From Nageia nagi (Eukaryota; Pinophyta), in the NCBI GenBank assembly GCA_050084985.1, contig JBITNC010000001.1, forward strand, positions 1,922,001 through 1,986,000: a stretch of 64,000 nt of DNA. Direction: 5' to 3'. The notes below the pieces were generated by a model, which was given only the letters and a program-made list of their open reading frames with translations, ran no database searches and had not been told where the DNA came from. The translations under genes and the position numbers were made by a program. This document shows, piece after piece, positions 12,082 through 23,289 of the stretch; positions within the stretch are counted from its first letter, which is position 1, and each line of letters opens with the position of its first letter.

Positions 12082-12487
12082 TATTGATCGTTTCTCATAG
12101 AGTCTATTCGTAAGAATGAGTCTCCAACTTCCCTTGATTTTAGGAGCACCTGAAGTGGTCCACTTGGTATTCATCACGTTCATCGAACATTGGAACTGCC
12201 TTTGATAAATTAAAAATGATGTGGGACACGTAGCCATCAAAGCTTGATGGAGGCTTCTGGCTATAAATACTGTGTTTGGTCCCCAGACTCACTTAACTCA
12301 ATCCCCTTCAATCTTACACCATCTAAATAGAGTGGAGTAGAGTTTGGAAGTGCCAAACATCAGAGAGAAACTGCAGCAAAATAGTGAGGAGCATCAATGG
12401 CTAGAGGTACTATTTATTGGCATCAAACTTGTCGATTCTATTTATAAAGTGTTTATTTTGCATTATAGAATCATCATTTTGCTTTCA
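12082..12487 (+). repeat. Copia 5' LTR
   Basis: It is 406 bp, begins TATTGATCG (the usual TG start is changed to TA) and ends GCTTTCA. It aligns with the 3' LTR with scattered substitutions and small indels. Confidence 0.95.
12262..12269 (+). promoter_or_regulatory. TATA box in Copia 5' LTR
   Basis: TATAAATA lies in the middle of the LTR, at the usual place for the U3/R promoter. The same octamer is at 17,938-17,945 in the 3' LTR. Confidence 0.55.
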
Positions 12488-12489
12488 TT

Positions 12490-12501
12490 TGGTATCAGAG
12501 C
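12490..12501 (+). other. Primer-binding site for tRNA-iMet (Copia)
   Basis: TGGTATCAGAGC begins two bases after the 5' LTR and is complementary to the 3' end of plant initiator tRNA-Met. Confidence 0.9.
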
Positions 12502-13443
12502 GAGTATTTTATCTCTACCTTGGTTCATAGAGTTGCTCTGTTTATCTCAAAAAAAAAAAACAAACAAATAGAGGCAAACAGTTTCCACTTTTATAGATGG
12601 TCTGGGAAGTGAGTTTTTGGGCCCATGTCTGTTGTGCTATATTATTATGCTTATAATTTTTATTTTGATTTAATTTTATGCAATTTGGATAATTGTTGTG
12701 CAAATTTATTTATTATGCTCGTATTTAGTTTGCATGAATTGATTATTTCTGCTCTATATTAATACATGCAATTTTTGGATGAGTATATATATAGTTAAAG
12801 GCATGAAATTAAATGTTATGCATAATAGTATAGTTGTAATTATGAAGTATTTATGCTTATATTAATATTAACATGTTAGTATTAGTTAAAATTATGTAAT
12901 TCATAATATTAAGCTAGTCTTATGCGATTTAATGTCTAATGATCCATATAATTTTAACTAATTAGAGAATAGCCACAGCATCTTTAATTAAATAAAATTA
13001 TACATTATGATTGATTAGGATCACATAAAGAATATTAGACATTAATTGTAATTAATTATACTTAATATAATAAATTTTATCCCATAGGAATTTTTATTAT
13101 ATTTATATTATTAATTAGGATAAAATATCAAATTATTCATAAATTACCCATAGGAATTATGAATTTTAGTAAATAATTTGATAGTTTTATCATAAAAGTT
13201 TAATCTAAGATAGAACATATATCAAATTATAATCATAATATACCCTGAGAATTATGAATTAAGTAAATAATTTGATAAAATTCTATCATAAAGAATAATT
13301 AATCTACTTGAATTAAAAATTCAACCCACAGGCATTTTTATGTCATTAGATTCAATTTTTAAGCATGATCTACATTGGTAAAGCATGAATATTTATTTAG
13401 GCCTCAGTATTAACATAAGCATGTAATCTATAAATTTATGCAA
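12502..13443 (+). other. Copia untranslated leader
   Basis: This is AT-rich sequence between the primer site and gag with no sustained reading frame. Several short blocks of the form CCCATAGGAATTTTTAT and CCCATAGGAATTATGAA recur around 13,081-13,340, giving a weak internal repeat. Confidence 0.5.
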
Positions 13444-14305
13444 ATTGTACAACTTGCAAATTTCTCTGATATTTGTTGTGATATCCCTAAACTTAAGGGA
13501 GATAACTATAATGTCTGGAAGGAGAGAGTTCTTCTTCATTTAGGGTGGATGGACATAGACTATGCAGCGAACATCACACTTTATGAGCGATGGGAGCGAT
13601 CTAATTGCCCAGCATGATGTTCATTAAGACTAGAATTTCTACTAGTATTCTGGTTCTATCGATCAGCATGAAAAGGTCTGAGACTTGCTGAAAGCCATTG
13701 ATGAACAATTTGTCACTTCAGACAAGGCACTAGCAAGCACCCTGATCATGAAATTCTCATCCCTAAGGCTCACCAATGTGAAAGGTGTGTGTGAGCACAT
13801 CATGCAAATGAGGGACATTGTGGCTCAATTGAAGAAAATCGAGGTTGAAATGTCAGATTCCTTCCTGGTGCACTACATCCTGAACACCCTTCCGCATCAA
13901 TATGGACCCTTCAAAATCTCATACAACACACATAAGGATAAATGGTCAATTAATGAACTCATGACCATGTGTGTTCAAGAGGAAGGAAGATTGATGATGG
14001 AACAAGGTGAAAGTGCAATGCTAGGCAACGCATGGAAAGGGCAAATTCAAGCCAATCAGAAAGGGAAAGGTAAAATACCTCCCCAAGCTGGTATTAAGAA
14101 AGATTCCAAGTGTTTCTTTTGTAAAAAGAAGGGACACATGAAGAAGGAATGTGCCAAATTTCAGAAATGGCTTGCAGATAAAGGTAATCCAACCTCACTT
14201 GTTTGTTATGAATCTAATATGGTTAATGTCAATATTAACACATGGTGGATTGCTTCTGATCAACAATCCACATTTCAAATTCCTTGTAGGGTTTGCAAAA
14301 CCTAA
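13444..14305 (+). pseudogene. Copia gag with zinc knuckle
   Basis: The gag start is frameshifted. One frame around 13,480-13,560 reads IPKLKGDNYNVWKERVLLHL, typical of the Copia gag N-terminus. From 13,685 to 14,305 a 206-residue frame continues with the UBN2-type gag core (MQMRDIVAQLKKIEVEMSD, later YILNTLPHQYGPFK). It ends in a CCHC knuckle, CFFCKKKGHMKKEC, at about residues 139-152. Gag packages the element RNA in virus-like particles. The frame is broken upstream of 13,685, so the protein cannot be made whole. Confidence 0.9.
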
Positions 14306-14609
14306 GGAAGCCATGGGAAGTGAGCGAAGCATCTTATCAGGAAACAAGATGGGCTCGCATGTGGAAGTTGTAGGAACTTGCTATTTAATTTTAAGTAGTG
14401 GCTTTGTTTTAAAGTTAGAAAAGACCTTTTATGTTCCAAGTTTTCTCTAGAAACTTGATTTCAATTTCAAGACTTGTACCTTTTGAATATTCCTTTAATT
14501 TTTTAGATTCATCATTCAGTTTATTTTATAAATCTGATTGTGTTGGGAATGGTACTTTGTCTGATGGTCTTTATTGCATTAATTTAAAAACAATGCCACT
14601 TATAATTCA
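14306..14609 (+). pseudogene. Copia protease region, degenerate
   Basis: The end of the gag frame contains WWIASDQQSTFQI, where a Copia aspartic protease would normally show a D-S-G-A motif. The motif is not intact. Later pieces (FYVPSF, then RNLISISRL after a frame change near 14,440) fit the stretch between protease and integrase. Confidence 0.65.
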
Positions 14610-15260
14610 ATGCATGTTCACACTGGCATTAAAATATGTGTTATTAATGAGGATTCCTCTAAATTATGGCACCGAAGATTAGGTCATATCTCCATAGATA
14701 GAATTAAAGGATTAGTAAATGAAGGAGTACTTAATACTTTGGATTTTACTGATTTTGAGACTTGTGTGGACTACATAAAGGGAAAGCAGACCAACAAGTC
14801 AAAGAAAGGTGCCAATAGGAGTTCAAACATATTAGAGATCATACATACTGATATATGTAGTCCAAACATGGACTCACATGGTCAGAAATATTTCATCTCT
14901 TTTATAGATGATTACTCACGATATATGTATCTCTACATGCTTCATAATAAGAATGAAGCATTAGATGCCTTTAAGATCTTTAAGGCTGAAGTAGAGAAAC
15001 AATGCGATAAGCAAATTAAGATCATGAGATCAATAGAGGTGGAGAATATTATGGTAGATACATAGAGGATGGACAAGCACCTGGGCCATATGCCAAGTTT
15101 CTTCAAGAGCATGGGATTGTTGCCCAATACACCATGCCTAGTTCACCTGACCAGAATGGTGTAGCAGAAAGAAGAAACCGAACATTGTTGGACATGGTGC
15201 GGAGTATGCTTAGCAACTCTAATCTTCCTAAATCCTTGTGGGCTGAAGAACTTAAGAGAT
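14610..15260 (+). pseudogene. Copia integrase
   Basis: The frame at 14,610-15,065 holds the GAG-pre-integrase motif (LWHRRLGHIS). It is followed by a damaged zinc-binding segment (CVDYIKGKQ) and the integrase core with HTDICSP and FISFIDDYSRYMYLY, including the expected acidic residues. After a stop at 15,064 a shifted frame continues with TMPSSPDQNGVAERRNRTLL, the last catalytic part (around 15,130-15,190), and then SLWAEELKR. Integrase would insert the cDNA into host DNA. The breaks disable it. Confidence 0.9.
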
Positions 15261-15910
15261 AGTGTATATATTAAACCGAGTTCCAACCAAAGTTGTTCCT
15301 AAAATGCCATTTGAATTATGGAAAGGTTGGAAATCGAGTTTGCGATATATGCACAGTTTGGGGATGCCCTTCTGAAGTGAGAATTTATAATCCATAAGAG
15401 AAGAAGCTAGACCCAAGGACCATTAGTGGGTATTTCATTGGATATGCTGAAAGATCTAAAGGTTACAGGTTTTATTGTCCATCTCATAGCACTAGGATTA
15501 TGGAATCAAGAAATGCAAAGTTTCTTGAAAATGACTTGATCAGTGGGAGCGATCAAACCTAGAACATAGTTTCTGAGAATGATCATTCAGAATCTCAACC
15601 TTCCACCTCAAGTGATAGATTGGTTATTATTTACAGCACCCCTCAAGTATAAACTGGTGTTGAACAACCAATCTTTGAAGTTCCACAAGCTGCTGACAAC
15701 ATTCAGTAGATCAGGTAGTTCAAGAGTTGCCAACAACTTTTGAACAACGAGTTGAACCACATACTTCTCAGGAAGATGATGGTACAACATTAAGAAGATC
15801 TACTAGACCAAGGAGATCAGCAATTCCTATGATTATGTTGTGTATCTACAAGAATCTGACTATAACATTGGAGCTGAAAATGATCCTGAGCTCTTTTCAC
15901 AATCCATGAG
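15261..15910 (+). pseudogene. Copia integrase-RT linker, broken
   Basis: Pieces such as PKMPFELWKG (about 15,299), GYFIGYAERSKGYRFYCPSH (about 15,428-15,488) and a Ser/Glu-rich stretch ending RRSTRPRRSAIP (about 15,790-15,830) match the usual order between integrase and reverse transcriptase. Several stops interrupt them. Confidence 0.75.
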
Positions 15911-16862
15911 TTGCAAAGAATCAGAATTATAGTACAGTGCCATGAAGGAAAGATGAATTCTATGAAGAGTAACGAAGTATGGGATCTTGTTGAGTTGCCT
16001 AATGGTGTAAAATCCATTGGATGTAAATGGGTCTTTAAGACAAAGAAAGACTCATTGGGTAACATTGAGAGATACAAGGCAAGACTTGTTGCTAAGGGAT
16101 TCACTCAGAAAGAAGGAATCGATTACACGGAGACTTTCTCCCCTTATCTAAGAAAGATTCCTTGCATGTGATTTTGGCATTAATAGCCCATTTTGACTTA
16201 TAATTGCAACAAATGGATGTGAAAATGGTGTTTCTCAATGGAGATCTAGAGGAGGAGGTTTACATGAAACAACCTGAAGGATTCCTCTCTAGTGATGGTG
16301 AGCAATTGGTTTGCAAGCTCAAGAAATCCATATACGGTTTAAAACAAGCACCCACCAATGGTATTTAAAATTCCATAATGTAATTTCTTCATTCGAATTT
16401 GTAGAAAATGTTATGGATCAATGTATATACCAGAAGGTTAGTGGGAGTAAAATTTGTTTTCTTGTTTTATATGTGGATGACATTTTGCTAGCAACCAATG
16501 ATAAGGGTTTGCTGCATGAGGTGAAACAATTCCTCTCTAAAAATTTTGATATGAAGGATATGGGTGATGCATCTTATGTCATTGGCATTAAGATCCATAG
16601 AGACAGATTTCAAGGTATTTTGGGTCTATCTCAGGAAACCTATATTAATAAAATTTTAGAGAGATTTCGGATGAAGGATTGTTCACCAAGTATAGCTCCC
16701 ATTGTGAAGGGTGATAGGTTCAATTTGAACCAATGCCTGAAGAATGACCTTGAAAGGGAACAAATGAAGAACATTCCATATGCTTCTACTGTCGGAAGCC
16801 TAATGTATGCTCAGGTCTATACAAGACCTGACATTGCATTTGCTATGGGAATGTTGGGATGA
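15911..16862 (+). pseudogene. Copia reverse transcriptase
   Basis: The frame at 15,911-16,171 starts the domain with [20 protein letters not shown] and then [18 protein letters not shown]. After a frame change, [18 protein letters not shown] (about 16,214-16,268) follows. The 183-residue frame at 16,311-16,862 contains the catalytic FLVLYVDDILLATND (YVDD box) and the downstream YASTVGSLMYAQVYTRPDIA. The enzyme would copy element RNA to DNA. Shifts near 16,170 and 16,310 break the chain. Confidence 0.95.
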
Positions 16863-17449
16863 TATCAAGTAATCCAAGTTATAACCACTGGAGAGCTGCA
16901 AAGAAAGTAATGAGGTACCTTTAAGGAACCAAAGACTACATGCTTATGTATAGACGGACAGAAAATTTGGAAGTAATTGGCTACTCAGATTCTGACTTTG
17001 CTTGGCTGTATTGATTCACGCAAATCAACGTCAGGATACATTTTTTTATGGCCGATGGAGCTGTATCATGGAGGAGTGCCAAACAGACTTTGACTACCAC
17101 TTCCACTATGGAAGCCAAGTTCGTCTCTTGTTTTAAGGCTACTTCACATGGTGTATGGCTTAAGAGTTTCATCTTTGGGCTTAAAATTATGGATTCTATC
17201 TCTAGGCCATTGAGAATTTATTGCGACAATTCAGCTGCTATTTTTATGGCTAAGAACAACAAAAGTGGGAGTCGAAGTAAACACATCGACATTAAGTATT
17301 TAGCCATAAGGGAACGTGTTAAAGAAAAGAAAGTGGTCATTGAGCATGTCAACACTGAGCTAATGATCGCTGATCCTTTGACAAAGGGCATGCCACCGTT
17401 GAAATTCAAGGATCATATAGTGAATATGGGACTTGGTTCCATTATGTAA
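16863..17449 (+). pseudogene. Copia RNase H
   Basis: After a frame break, RYLXGTKDYMLMY and GYSDSDFAW-like pieces (16,910-17,020) lead into the frame at 17,048-17,449. That frame reads VSWRSAKQTLTTTSTMEAKF, IYCDNSAAIFMAKN, then SKHIDIKYLAIRE and IADPLTKGMP. These are the hallmark segments of Copia RNase H, with its acidic active-site residues. The end of this frame is the natural end of the polyprotein. Confidence 0.92.
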
Positions 17450-17767
17450 TTTTTCATTGTATGAACAATGTTATTTTAATGAAATTCTTAATTATTTTGA
17501 TGTTTTTCTCGTATTGATGTGCACCTTAATTTAATTTTGAGAAAAATTCATCTGTGTTGGACCAAGAATAAACATAGGGTTTATTCATTAAGAAATTGTT
17601 ACACATAAATTATAATGTTTAAGAAATAAATACATAGTAATACATGGAAGGTAATACTCGTCATTAGAGGACCTATCGCCATGATTCATGTATTTATTAC
17701 TTAAATACAGATTATCAATGGGTTTAAGATGAAATATTAGATTAAAAGTGTGGATCAAGTGGGAGAA
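17450..17767 (+). other. Copia 3' untranslated region and polypurine tract
   Basis: This is non-coding DNA between RNase H and the 3' LTR. The polypurine tract AAGTGGGAGAA (17,757-17,767), which primes plus-strand synthesis, directly abuts the LTR. Confidence 0.8.
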
Positions 17768-18163
17768 TGTTGACCGTTTCTCACGAAGTCCGAACGAGTC
17801 TCCAGCTTCCCTTGATTTTAGGAGCACCTGAAGTGGTCCACTTGGTATTCATCACATTCCCGAACGTTGGAACTGCCCCTGATAAACTGAAAATGACGTG
17901 GGACACGTAGCCATCGAAGCTTGATGGAGGCTTCGGCTATAAATACTGTGTTTGGTCCCCAGACTCACTTAACTCAATCCCCTTCAATCTTACACCATCT
18001 AAATAGAGTGGAGTAGAGTTTGGAAGTGCCAAACATCAGAGAGAAACTGCAGCAAAACAGTGAAGAGCATCAATGGCTGGAGGTACTGTTTCTTGGCATC
18101 AAACTTATCGATTCTGTTTATAAAGTGTTTATTCCGCATTATAGAATCATCATTATGCTTTCA
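17768..18163 (+). repeat. Copia 3' LTR
   Basis: It is 396 bp and runs from TGTTGACCG to GCTTTCA. Relative to the 5' LTR it shows point changes (for example ATTGATCG versus TTGACCG near the start) and short indels, so the insertion is not very recent. Confidence 0.95.
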
Positions 18164-18168
18164 CACTC

Positions 18169-19493
18169 CAGTCCCAATGGTCCTTGTGTCTACCAGATCT
18201 ATGCTTGGCGTGTAGATTTAGTCCTCACACTACCACATGCTCCTCTTTGGACTGCCTCGTGGTCGTGGTTGTGAGTTTACTACATATCATGGCTTTATAC
18301 GAAGATCTGCACATATCGTTGTGCGTTGAAGAGTTGAGATATAAGTTCTTTTCGTGATCATCATCTCACGGGTCGATCCTCTAACAACACCTCCACTCCA
18401 CGGTGTGATCTCCCTCTCCGTTGACGTCCACTCACTGTGGCTTTATTCTAACAACGTAGCCACATCGCAGTACTCTCCTTCCGCAAAGTTTTGGCTCTCC
18501 TCTCGCGGCTTGACCCGCCCTCGAGATCTTGTCGTCTTTCTTTGCATCTGACATTGGCGGCTTATTTTTTCTCTGAAGTTCTCGTGGCCTTGCTGCTGGC
18601 ATACATAGCCCTTCTCTTACGTGGGATTTCACTTTTCAGCATTGCTCAACATCCGCAAGCACCTCACAACGACTTATCGTTCAGCTGCACGTTGCCCATC
18701 GTTCATAGAATCCACGACACTCCACAATGTACTTCTGTGTGCACCTCCTTGACTGTTGTTCACCATTTGCGGCTACCCATGTCCGCGAACTGCGTTGCTC
18801 TTCTTTTGCACTCAACTCGCGACAGTCTCTCGTCCGCCAAATGCGAGCTCTCCACAGCCACAGTCCCGAGCTCCATCTGCCACATCATCACACACCATTA
18901 GCGTTTTGTTGACATTTTGACTTGCATTGTTGTAAAGTTTGGGAGGAGTCTATTTTATAAAGTGGCATTTTCAAATTTTCTATTGATTGTAAAGTATGGT
19001 GATCAAATGTTTTGGCACTTTGAGAGGTCAAATATTTGTAAATTGGCATTTTTGCTTATATTGTAAAGTTTTGGGGGTCATAAATTCAATTGGCATCCTT
19101 AGTTCGAATTTCTTCTTGAACGTTCATTTTAAGCACTTAAGAAAAATTTTCAATCTCGTCACATGGCAAAGGCATGCTAGGGGCGCTGCCTAAAATTGGT
19201 ACGGACTAAAATTATAAAGTCCCAATTTCCTACTCTGGTTGTTTGTCCTCCATTTTAAACCTTGTTATTAGTCCATCATGTTTGTCATAGGCGAAGACCA
19301 CACTTTTTTTGTGCATGAGAAGATGCTTTGAGCTCGACTATTCTTGTGTTTGTGGTTCTTTTCGTTTTGTGAGACACTTTGGATTCAAGGGGAATTTCTT
19401 TGGTGACTTTCATGGTTTGATGGCTCTTTCATGGGAATCTCCAACATATCCCATTACTCCATTGGTTGATCATGCTTCAAACACCTGAGTGGC
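18169..19493 (+). other. Element C internal sequence, non-coding as seen
   Basis: The stretch resumes element C exactly where the Copia target duplication ends. The region around 18,340-18,900 is C-rich and has overlapping open frames in both strands, which I read as a composition effect. No retroelement domain was recognised. Confidence 0.45.
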
Positions 19494-20207
19494 TTGTTTG
19501 GCATTCCAGTATATGTGGTGTGTTCTATCTTCTTCTACACTGCTAATAGTGTTTATCATGATATTTTGCCACCTTTTGACTATTCCCAACCGACTCCCCA
19601 TATATATTTCTCACTTCTTTGTGCACTCTTTGAGGCTCTCTCACCTTGTAATGAAGATTCCTCAATGCATGAAGATTCGGTGAATGAGACGAGTGTTGAC
19701 GAAGATATTATGGTGCAAGATATTTCTGATTCTATTTAAGAGACTTTGGAGGACTTTCTTGATGGTGTTGTTTTTCTCTTTATAGAGTCAGACATTGGTG
19801 ATGTTGTTGACCTTCATGAGGAGCTTACCTGTTTATTTTATATATCTCCTCATGTTGGCCCTTTTGAGGATATTCTTGTGGTGAGCCTTCCTTGCTTGGA
19901 TGAGCCACCTTCTCCTAATTCTACTACTGCTTCCTTGGAGCCTTCTCATGCTCCTTTTGTCTTATAGTAGAATTTTTGTGAGACCTATTTCGAGTCTCCT
20001 CCACCTCCATCTTTGGTTGGACTCTCTTTAGGAGATCTTGGAGACTATCTTGAGGTTTCTTTGCCTCCTCTTGCTGCTTTCATAGATGTTTCTTTTATGT
20101 ACCACATTGAGTCTTTTGACTCATCACATAGTGATCCTTTGGTCGTAGTGTCATCACCATCACTATTTGGTTTGTTGGTGAAATCTACTGTTCGACATGG
20201 TTCATAG
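19494..20207 (+). pseudogene. Element C degenerate ORF, unknown protein
   Basis: One reading frame stays open from 19,494 to 20,207 apart from stops near 19,737 and 19,965. It would encode roughly 235 residues. The deduced protein is acidic and rich in Ser, Pro, Leu and Asp, with DSSMHEDSVNETSVDEDI early, CLDEPPSPNSTTASLEPSH in the middle, and SPPPPSLVGLSLGDLGDYL later. I recognise no domain and no zinc knuckle. It might be an accessory or gag-like protein of element C, or chance. The persistence of one frame in the element's own orientation is the only evidence. Confidence 0.4.
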
Positions 20208-20690
20208 CTTCCTTCGTCGTCACCAATACCAAATTAGATATGTTCCCTCCTTATACTTTCTTGGATAGGGAAGATTTTCAAAGTATGCCTTCTAACTTCT
20301 TTCTTCCCCATAGGAGACATTCAGTTTGGTGACAAGGCTTCTACATTATTTGGGGACATCACATTGACCCTTTTCAATTCTCCCTTGTTGGCAATTGTAC
20401 TTTGGGAGACATCACTACAGAAATCTTTTTATCACCTTGGTTGAGGTGACGAAAGTTATCCTTAGGGGGTGTTGAAGAGAACACCTTCCTCTTCGCCTTC
20501 CTTCTTCTGTCTTCTTCTCTCTTCTAGAAGATGGATTTTTTCCATGTGGTTTTTCATCATCTACAGGAGAGCTTTCTATTTAGGTTTGTGTGATAACCAA
20601 TTTTGTACATGAATATCTTATCAGGCCTAGTTATCAGGACTCATCTTTTCTTAGCTATTCACACTCCTCCCAGTTTCACTTAAAAGGGGG

Positions 20691-20980
20691 TTTTAGAGTA
20701 TTATTTGCTTTATTACCTAGTTAGGTATCTAGGTTAGCATTATCTTAGATTCACAAGTAGGAGTGCTTAGTTGTCATACTTATCAGGTTGTTTTAATCCA
20801 ATGGTCAATATTGTTTTGATTGTGTGGCTATTGTACATTTCACTTGCTATTTAAGCAAGTTGTATTGTATGTTTAATTAATCCATCATTTTATTCTTTGC
20901 AAGTAATCTTTAATGCTCTTGTGATATTCTTTTGGCTTTTGCATCTTGGGTGAGGAACCTCATTTTTCCTCTTTCCTTTA
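20691..20980 (+). repeat. Element C right LTR
   Basis: It is the counterpart of 11,278-11,569, and differs by scattered substitutions and by the loss of the TG start (TTTTAGAG). The tract AAAAGGGGG lies immediately upstream. Confidence 0.8.
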
Positions 20981-22540
20981 TGCTACGGTTTTTGTAGCAA
21001 ATTCACTCAAAAAGTAGTAGATTCACACATTACAACTACTATACCAAATTCATTCAGGGAAGACATTTGTAGATTGATATATAGAAAATATAATATAAAC
21101 AATGGCAATATGTTGTCTAAACTATTTTAAATTTGTAGATTGATATTTGTATAATAGTGGTAGGATGTTGCCTAGACTCTACTAATTTTTAGACAAATTG
21201 GGTTCTTGTATAAAAACCCTTTTAGTTTTTTTTTTTTTTTGTAACCAATTTACCTTTATCGAAAAAACTAAGGAAAAAGGCCCTATAAAAGAAAGTTGAC
21301 TATGACAAATAAACAAACAAACAAAGGGGTAAGGAGGTGTGAAGGAAAAGATGCCCCAAACCTTAACCTAAGATTACAATACCGAGAGGATAGATCCTTT
21401 AGGAGTTGTGGAAAGAAGAGAAGCAAAAGTTGTCGATGAGTAGGAGTGCAACCAGAGGCCTTGGGCTATCCGAAGCTTGGAATGTAGCATGGGTTTGGAG
21501 GGCCATCAACTGCATTATCGACAACCATGGGAGACCTCACCAAAGAGGGTTGAGCCATGCTAGGAAGAAATTGGAAGCTACATCTCAAAATGCTTCTAAT
21601 ATCCAAGGTCAAAGGATTGCTAGTATTTATGAAAAACATGCTAATAAGGGATTGTCTACGTTGTCTTAATGACAAACATAAGGAGCTGCCCTGATGTTGG
21701 TTAGAAAAAAAATAAGTGGCACTTTAAGCTAGGTGGCATTGGGGGATTGGATGGTAAAAAATGTAAAATCATCTTTAACATCCTTTTAAACCTATTGGTT
21801 TGTAGGAGTTGAACTTGAAACCTTCAATATGAGTGATTTCACCCTTACTTGTCTCTCAACTCCCCTAACAAGAAAGTCGTTGAACTAACTTACCACTATT
21901 TGTGTGAGAGCTAGAAGTATCTTGAACTAACTTGGCACTATTTAAATATGAGAGAAAGTGTTAAACTATGTCAAACTTTCCGTATCAAGCACCCTTCAAT
22001 TGTTTTTGTTTCTCTAATACAAAACAGATTATACAAATATCTTAATAACTATAAATAATAGGAACAACTTTGAAGAGTTCAACAAAATTTCTATTCATTG
22101 ACAAACAACAAACGTAATCATAATGAGACTAGACTAGCAAATTAAACTGGTTATTTGTAAAATGGATTAGGAGTAATGAAATTCTCCTAGGGTTGTCAAT
22201 TTCTTTCCAAAACTGCTCGAAGATTCATTATTTGTATGAATGTACGTGTGTCGAGTACAAAACGAACAAAAAAGTCATAACACTTTTGTCTTATTCACAA
22301 AAAAATTGTTACGATAACACACACAATAACAGGTCGTAATGGCACCCCCTTTCTCATCTTTTGCAATTAAAGAGATCTAATATCGGAGTAATTATCTTCT
22401 CATTGTAAAACAGACTCATCCAAGTTTAATGTCCACATGTAATTCAGGTAATGGCGTCAAAAGCAATTGCTGCTTGAACTACATTAAGAATTCACTCCTA
22501 GCAACTCGTTGAGTTACATTTGAAATCCCATGGTTGAAGC
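20981..22540. other. Region downstream of the coiled-coil gene, no gene seen
   Basis: It contains a poly-T run near 21,226 and one copy of the dispersed end motif (TTTAACATCCTTTTAAACC, about 21,774). Sequence nearest 22,540 should be the 3' untranslated region of the minus-strand gene. I could not pick a convincing polyadenylation signal. Confidence 0.45.
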
Positions 22541-22622
22541 CTATAACGCAGTATCTGATACAAAATTATCTGCTTTCATCTGAATCAGGTGATTTTCAAT
22601 ATTCCACAAGATGGGTCTATAT
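22541..22622 (-). CDS. Coiled-coil gene, terminal exon
   Basis: The acceptor CAG ends at 22,623. The exon completes a leucine codon split over the intron and then reads YRPILWNIENHLIQMKADNF before a short tail and the stop TAG at 22,541-22,543. The change from heptad-rich sequence to this compact C-terminal tail fits a natural protein end. The 3' untranslated region should lie just below 22,541. Confidence 0.78.
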
Positions 22623-22851
22623 CTGCATGAAGAGAAAATGCAATTTGTTAGAATGGCCTCCAATGGAATATGTGTAAATGACGATGATATTAACTTTACC
22701 TTGAAAGACTGTTAGGAACACTACAACAATTCCAAATATTAATCAATCGAAAACAAGTTCAACAGATCCGTTCATGTTGGAAATCGGAACTTAAGTCTCA
22801 TAGTTTATTTAACAATCCATAAATATGCATAGATCAGAACAAAAATTATAC

Positions 22852-22961
22852 AGTCGTGGGAGGCTATTATATGCTTGACGAGTGTGTTTCAGCTCAGCAG
22901 ATAGCTGCATCACTTGTGCTGCCAGTGCTTCTGCTTTTGTCTGCGCCTTTGCAAGTTCTCC
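22852..22961 (-). CDS. Coiled-coil gene, penultimate exon
   Basis: After an acceptor (CACAG) the exon reads GELAKAQTKAEALAAQVMQL, then SAELKHTRQAYNSLPR. It ends in the first two bases of a leucine codon before the donor GTATAA at 22,851. Its 110 bp length leaves a phase that the terminal exon completes exactly. The heptad pattern of Leu, Ala and Met against Lys and Glu is that of a coiled coil. Confidence 0.8.
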
Positions 22962-23094
22962 CTGTGAACAGTAACCATTTCACTAACACCGTACAGCTCT
23001 ATCCTTGGGGCATATCAAGAGTTTGTAATAAAGCAAATTGGTTTAACCAAGCTTGAGAATAGAAGGAAAATGTGTCAAGGACTTCACATCCAAC

Positions 23095-23286
23095 CTTAAG
23101 TTTCAAGTTCTCTGTTACATATACTCCATGCTCATTAACACCATTCTGTCTATTGTCAGCAATTTCCTTTCTTGATTCAGCATCCTCAATACTTGCAGAT
23201 GGAACAGAAACCATATTTGCCTGTTCTGTTCTCAATCTATCCAGCATAATGCGCAACTCTGCATTCTGCTGCAGACAGTCTTGAAC
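23095..23286 (-). CDS. Coiled-coil gene, internal exon (64 codons)
   Basis: The acceptor CAG is at 23,287-23,289 and the donor GT at 23,094-23,093. The 192-bp exon is in frame at both ends. It reads VQDCLQQNAELRIMLDRLRT, then a less ordered Ser/Glu/Asn-rich segment, and ends VTENLKLK. The first half is a clear coiled coil. The middle looks like a flexible break between helices. Confidence 0.82.
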
Positions 23287-23289
23287 CTG

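Larger units (their letters stand above)
12082..18163 (+). mobile_element. Ty1/Copia LTR retrotransposon, 6.1 kb, inactive
   Basis: LTRs at 12,082-12,487 and 17,768-18,163 flank a plus-strand polyprotein region in Copia order: gag, protease region, integrase, reverse transcriptase, RNase H. A perfect tRNA-iMet primer-binding site (TGGTATCAGAGC, 12,490-12,501) and a polypurine tract (AAGTGGGAGAA, 17,757-17,767) are present. The five bases CACTC at 12,077-12,081 recur at 18,164-18,168, a perfect target duplication. Stops and frameshifts across the polyprotein make it inactive. It inserted into element C. Confidence 0.95.
11278..20980 (+). mobile_element. Element C: LTR retrotransposon of unknown family, with nested Copia
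   Basis: Two similar direct repeats of about 290 bp (11,278-11,569 and 20,691-20,980) bound the element. The left one is followed by a degraded primer-binding site (TATTATCAAAGC, 11,570-11,581). The right one is preceded by a polypurine tract (AAAAGGGGG, about 20,682-20,690), which gives plus orientation. Removing the Copia insertion (12,082-18,163) leaves about 3.3 kb of internal DNA. None of it shows gag, protease, reverse transcriptase or integrase motifs that I can see. Candidate target duplications (TGATC and TGCTA) match poorly. It is probably a non-autonomous LTR element. Confidence 0.65.

Noticed and set aside
18354-18912. Overlapping open frames on both strands in a C-rich segment, up to 136 codons
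   Set aside because: The frames are in all phases, have no domain and follow the base composition of element C's interior.
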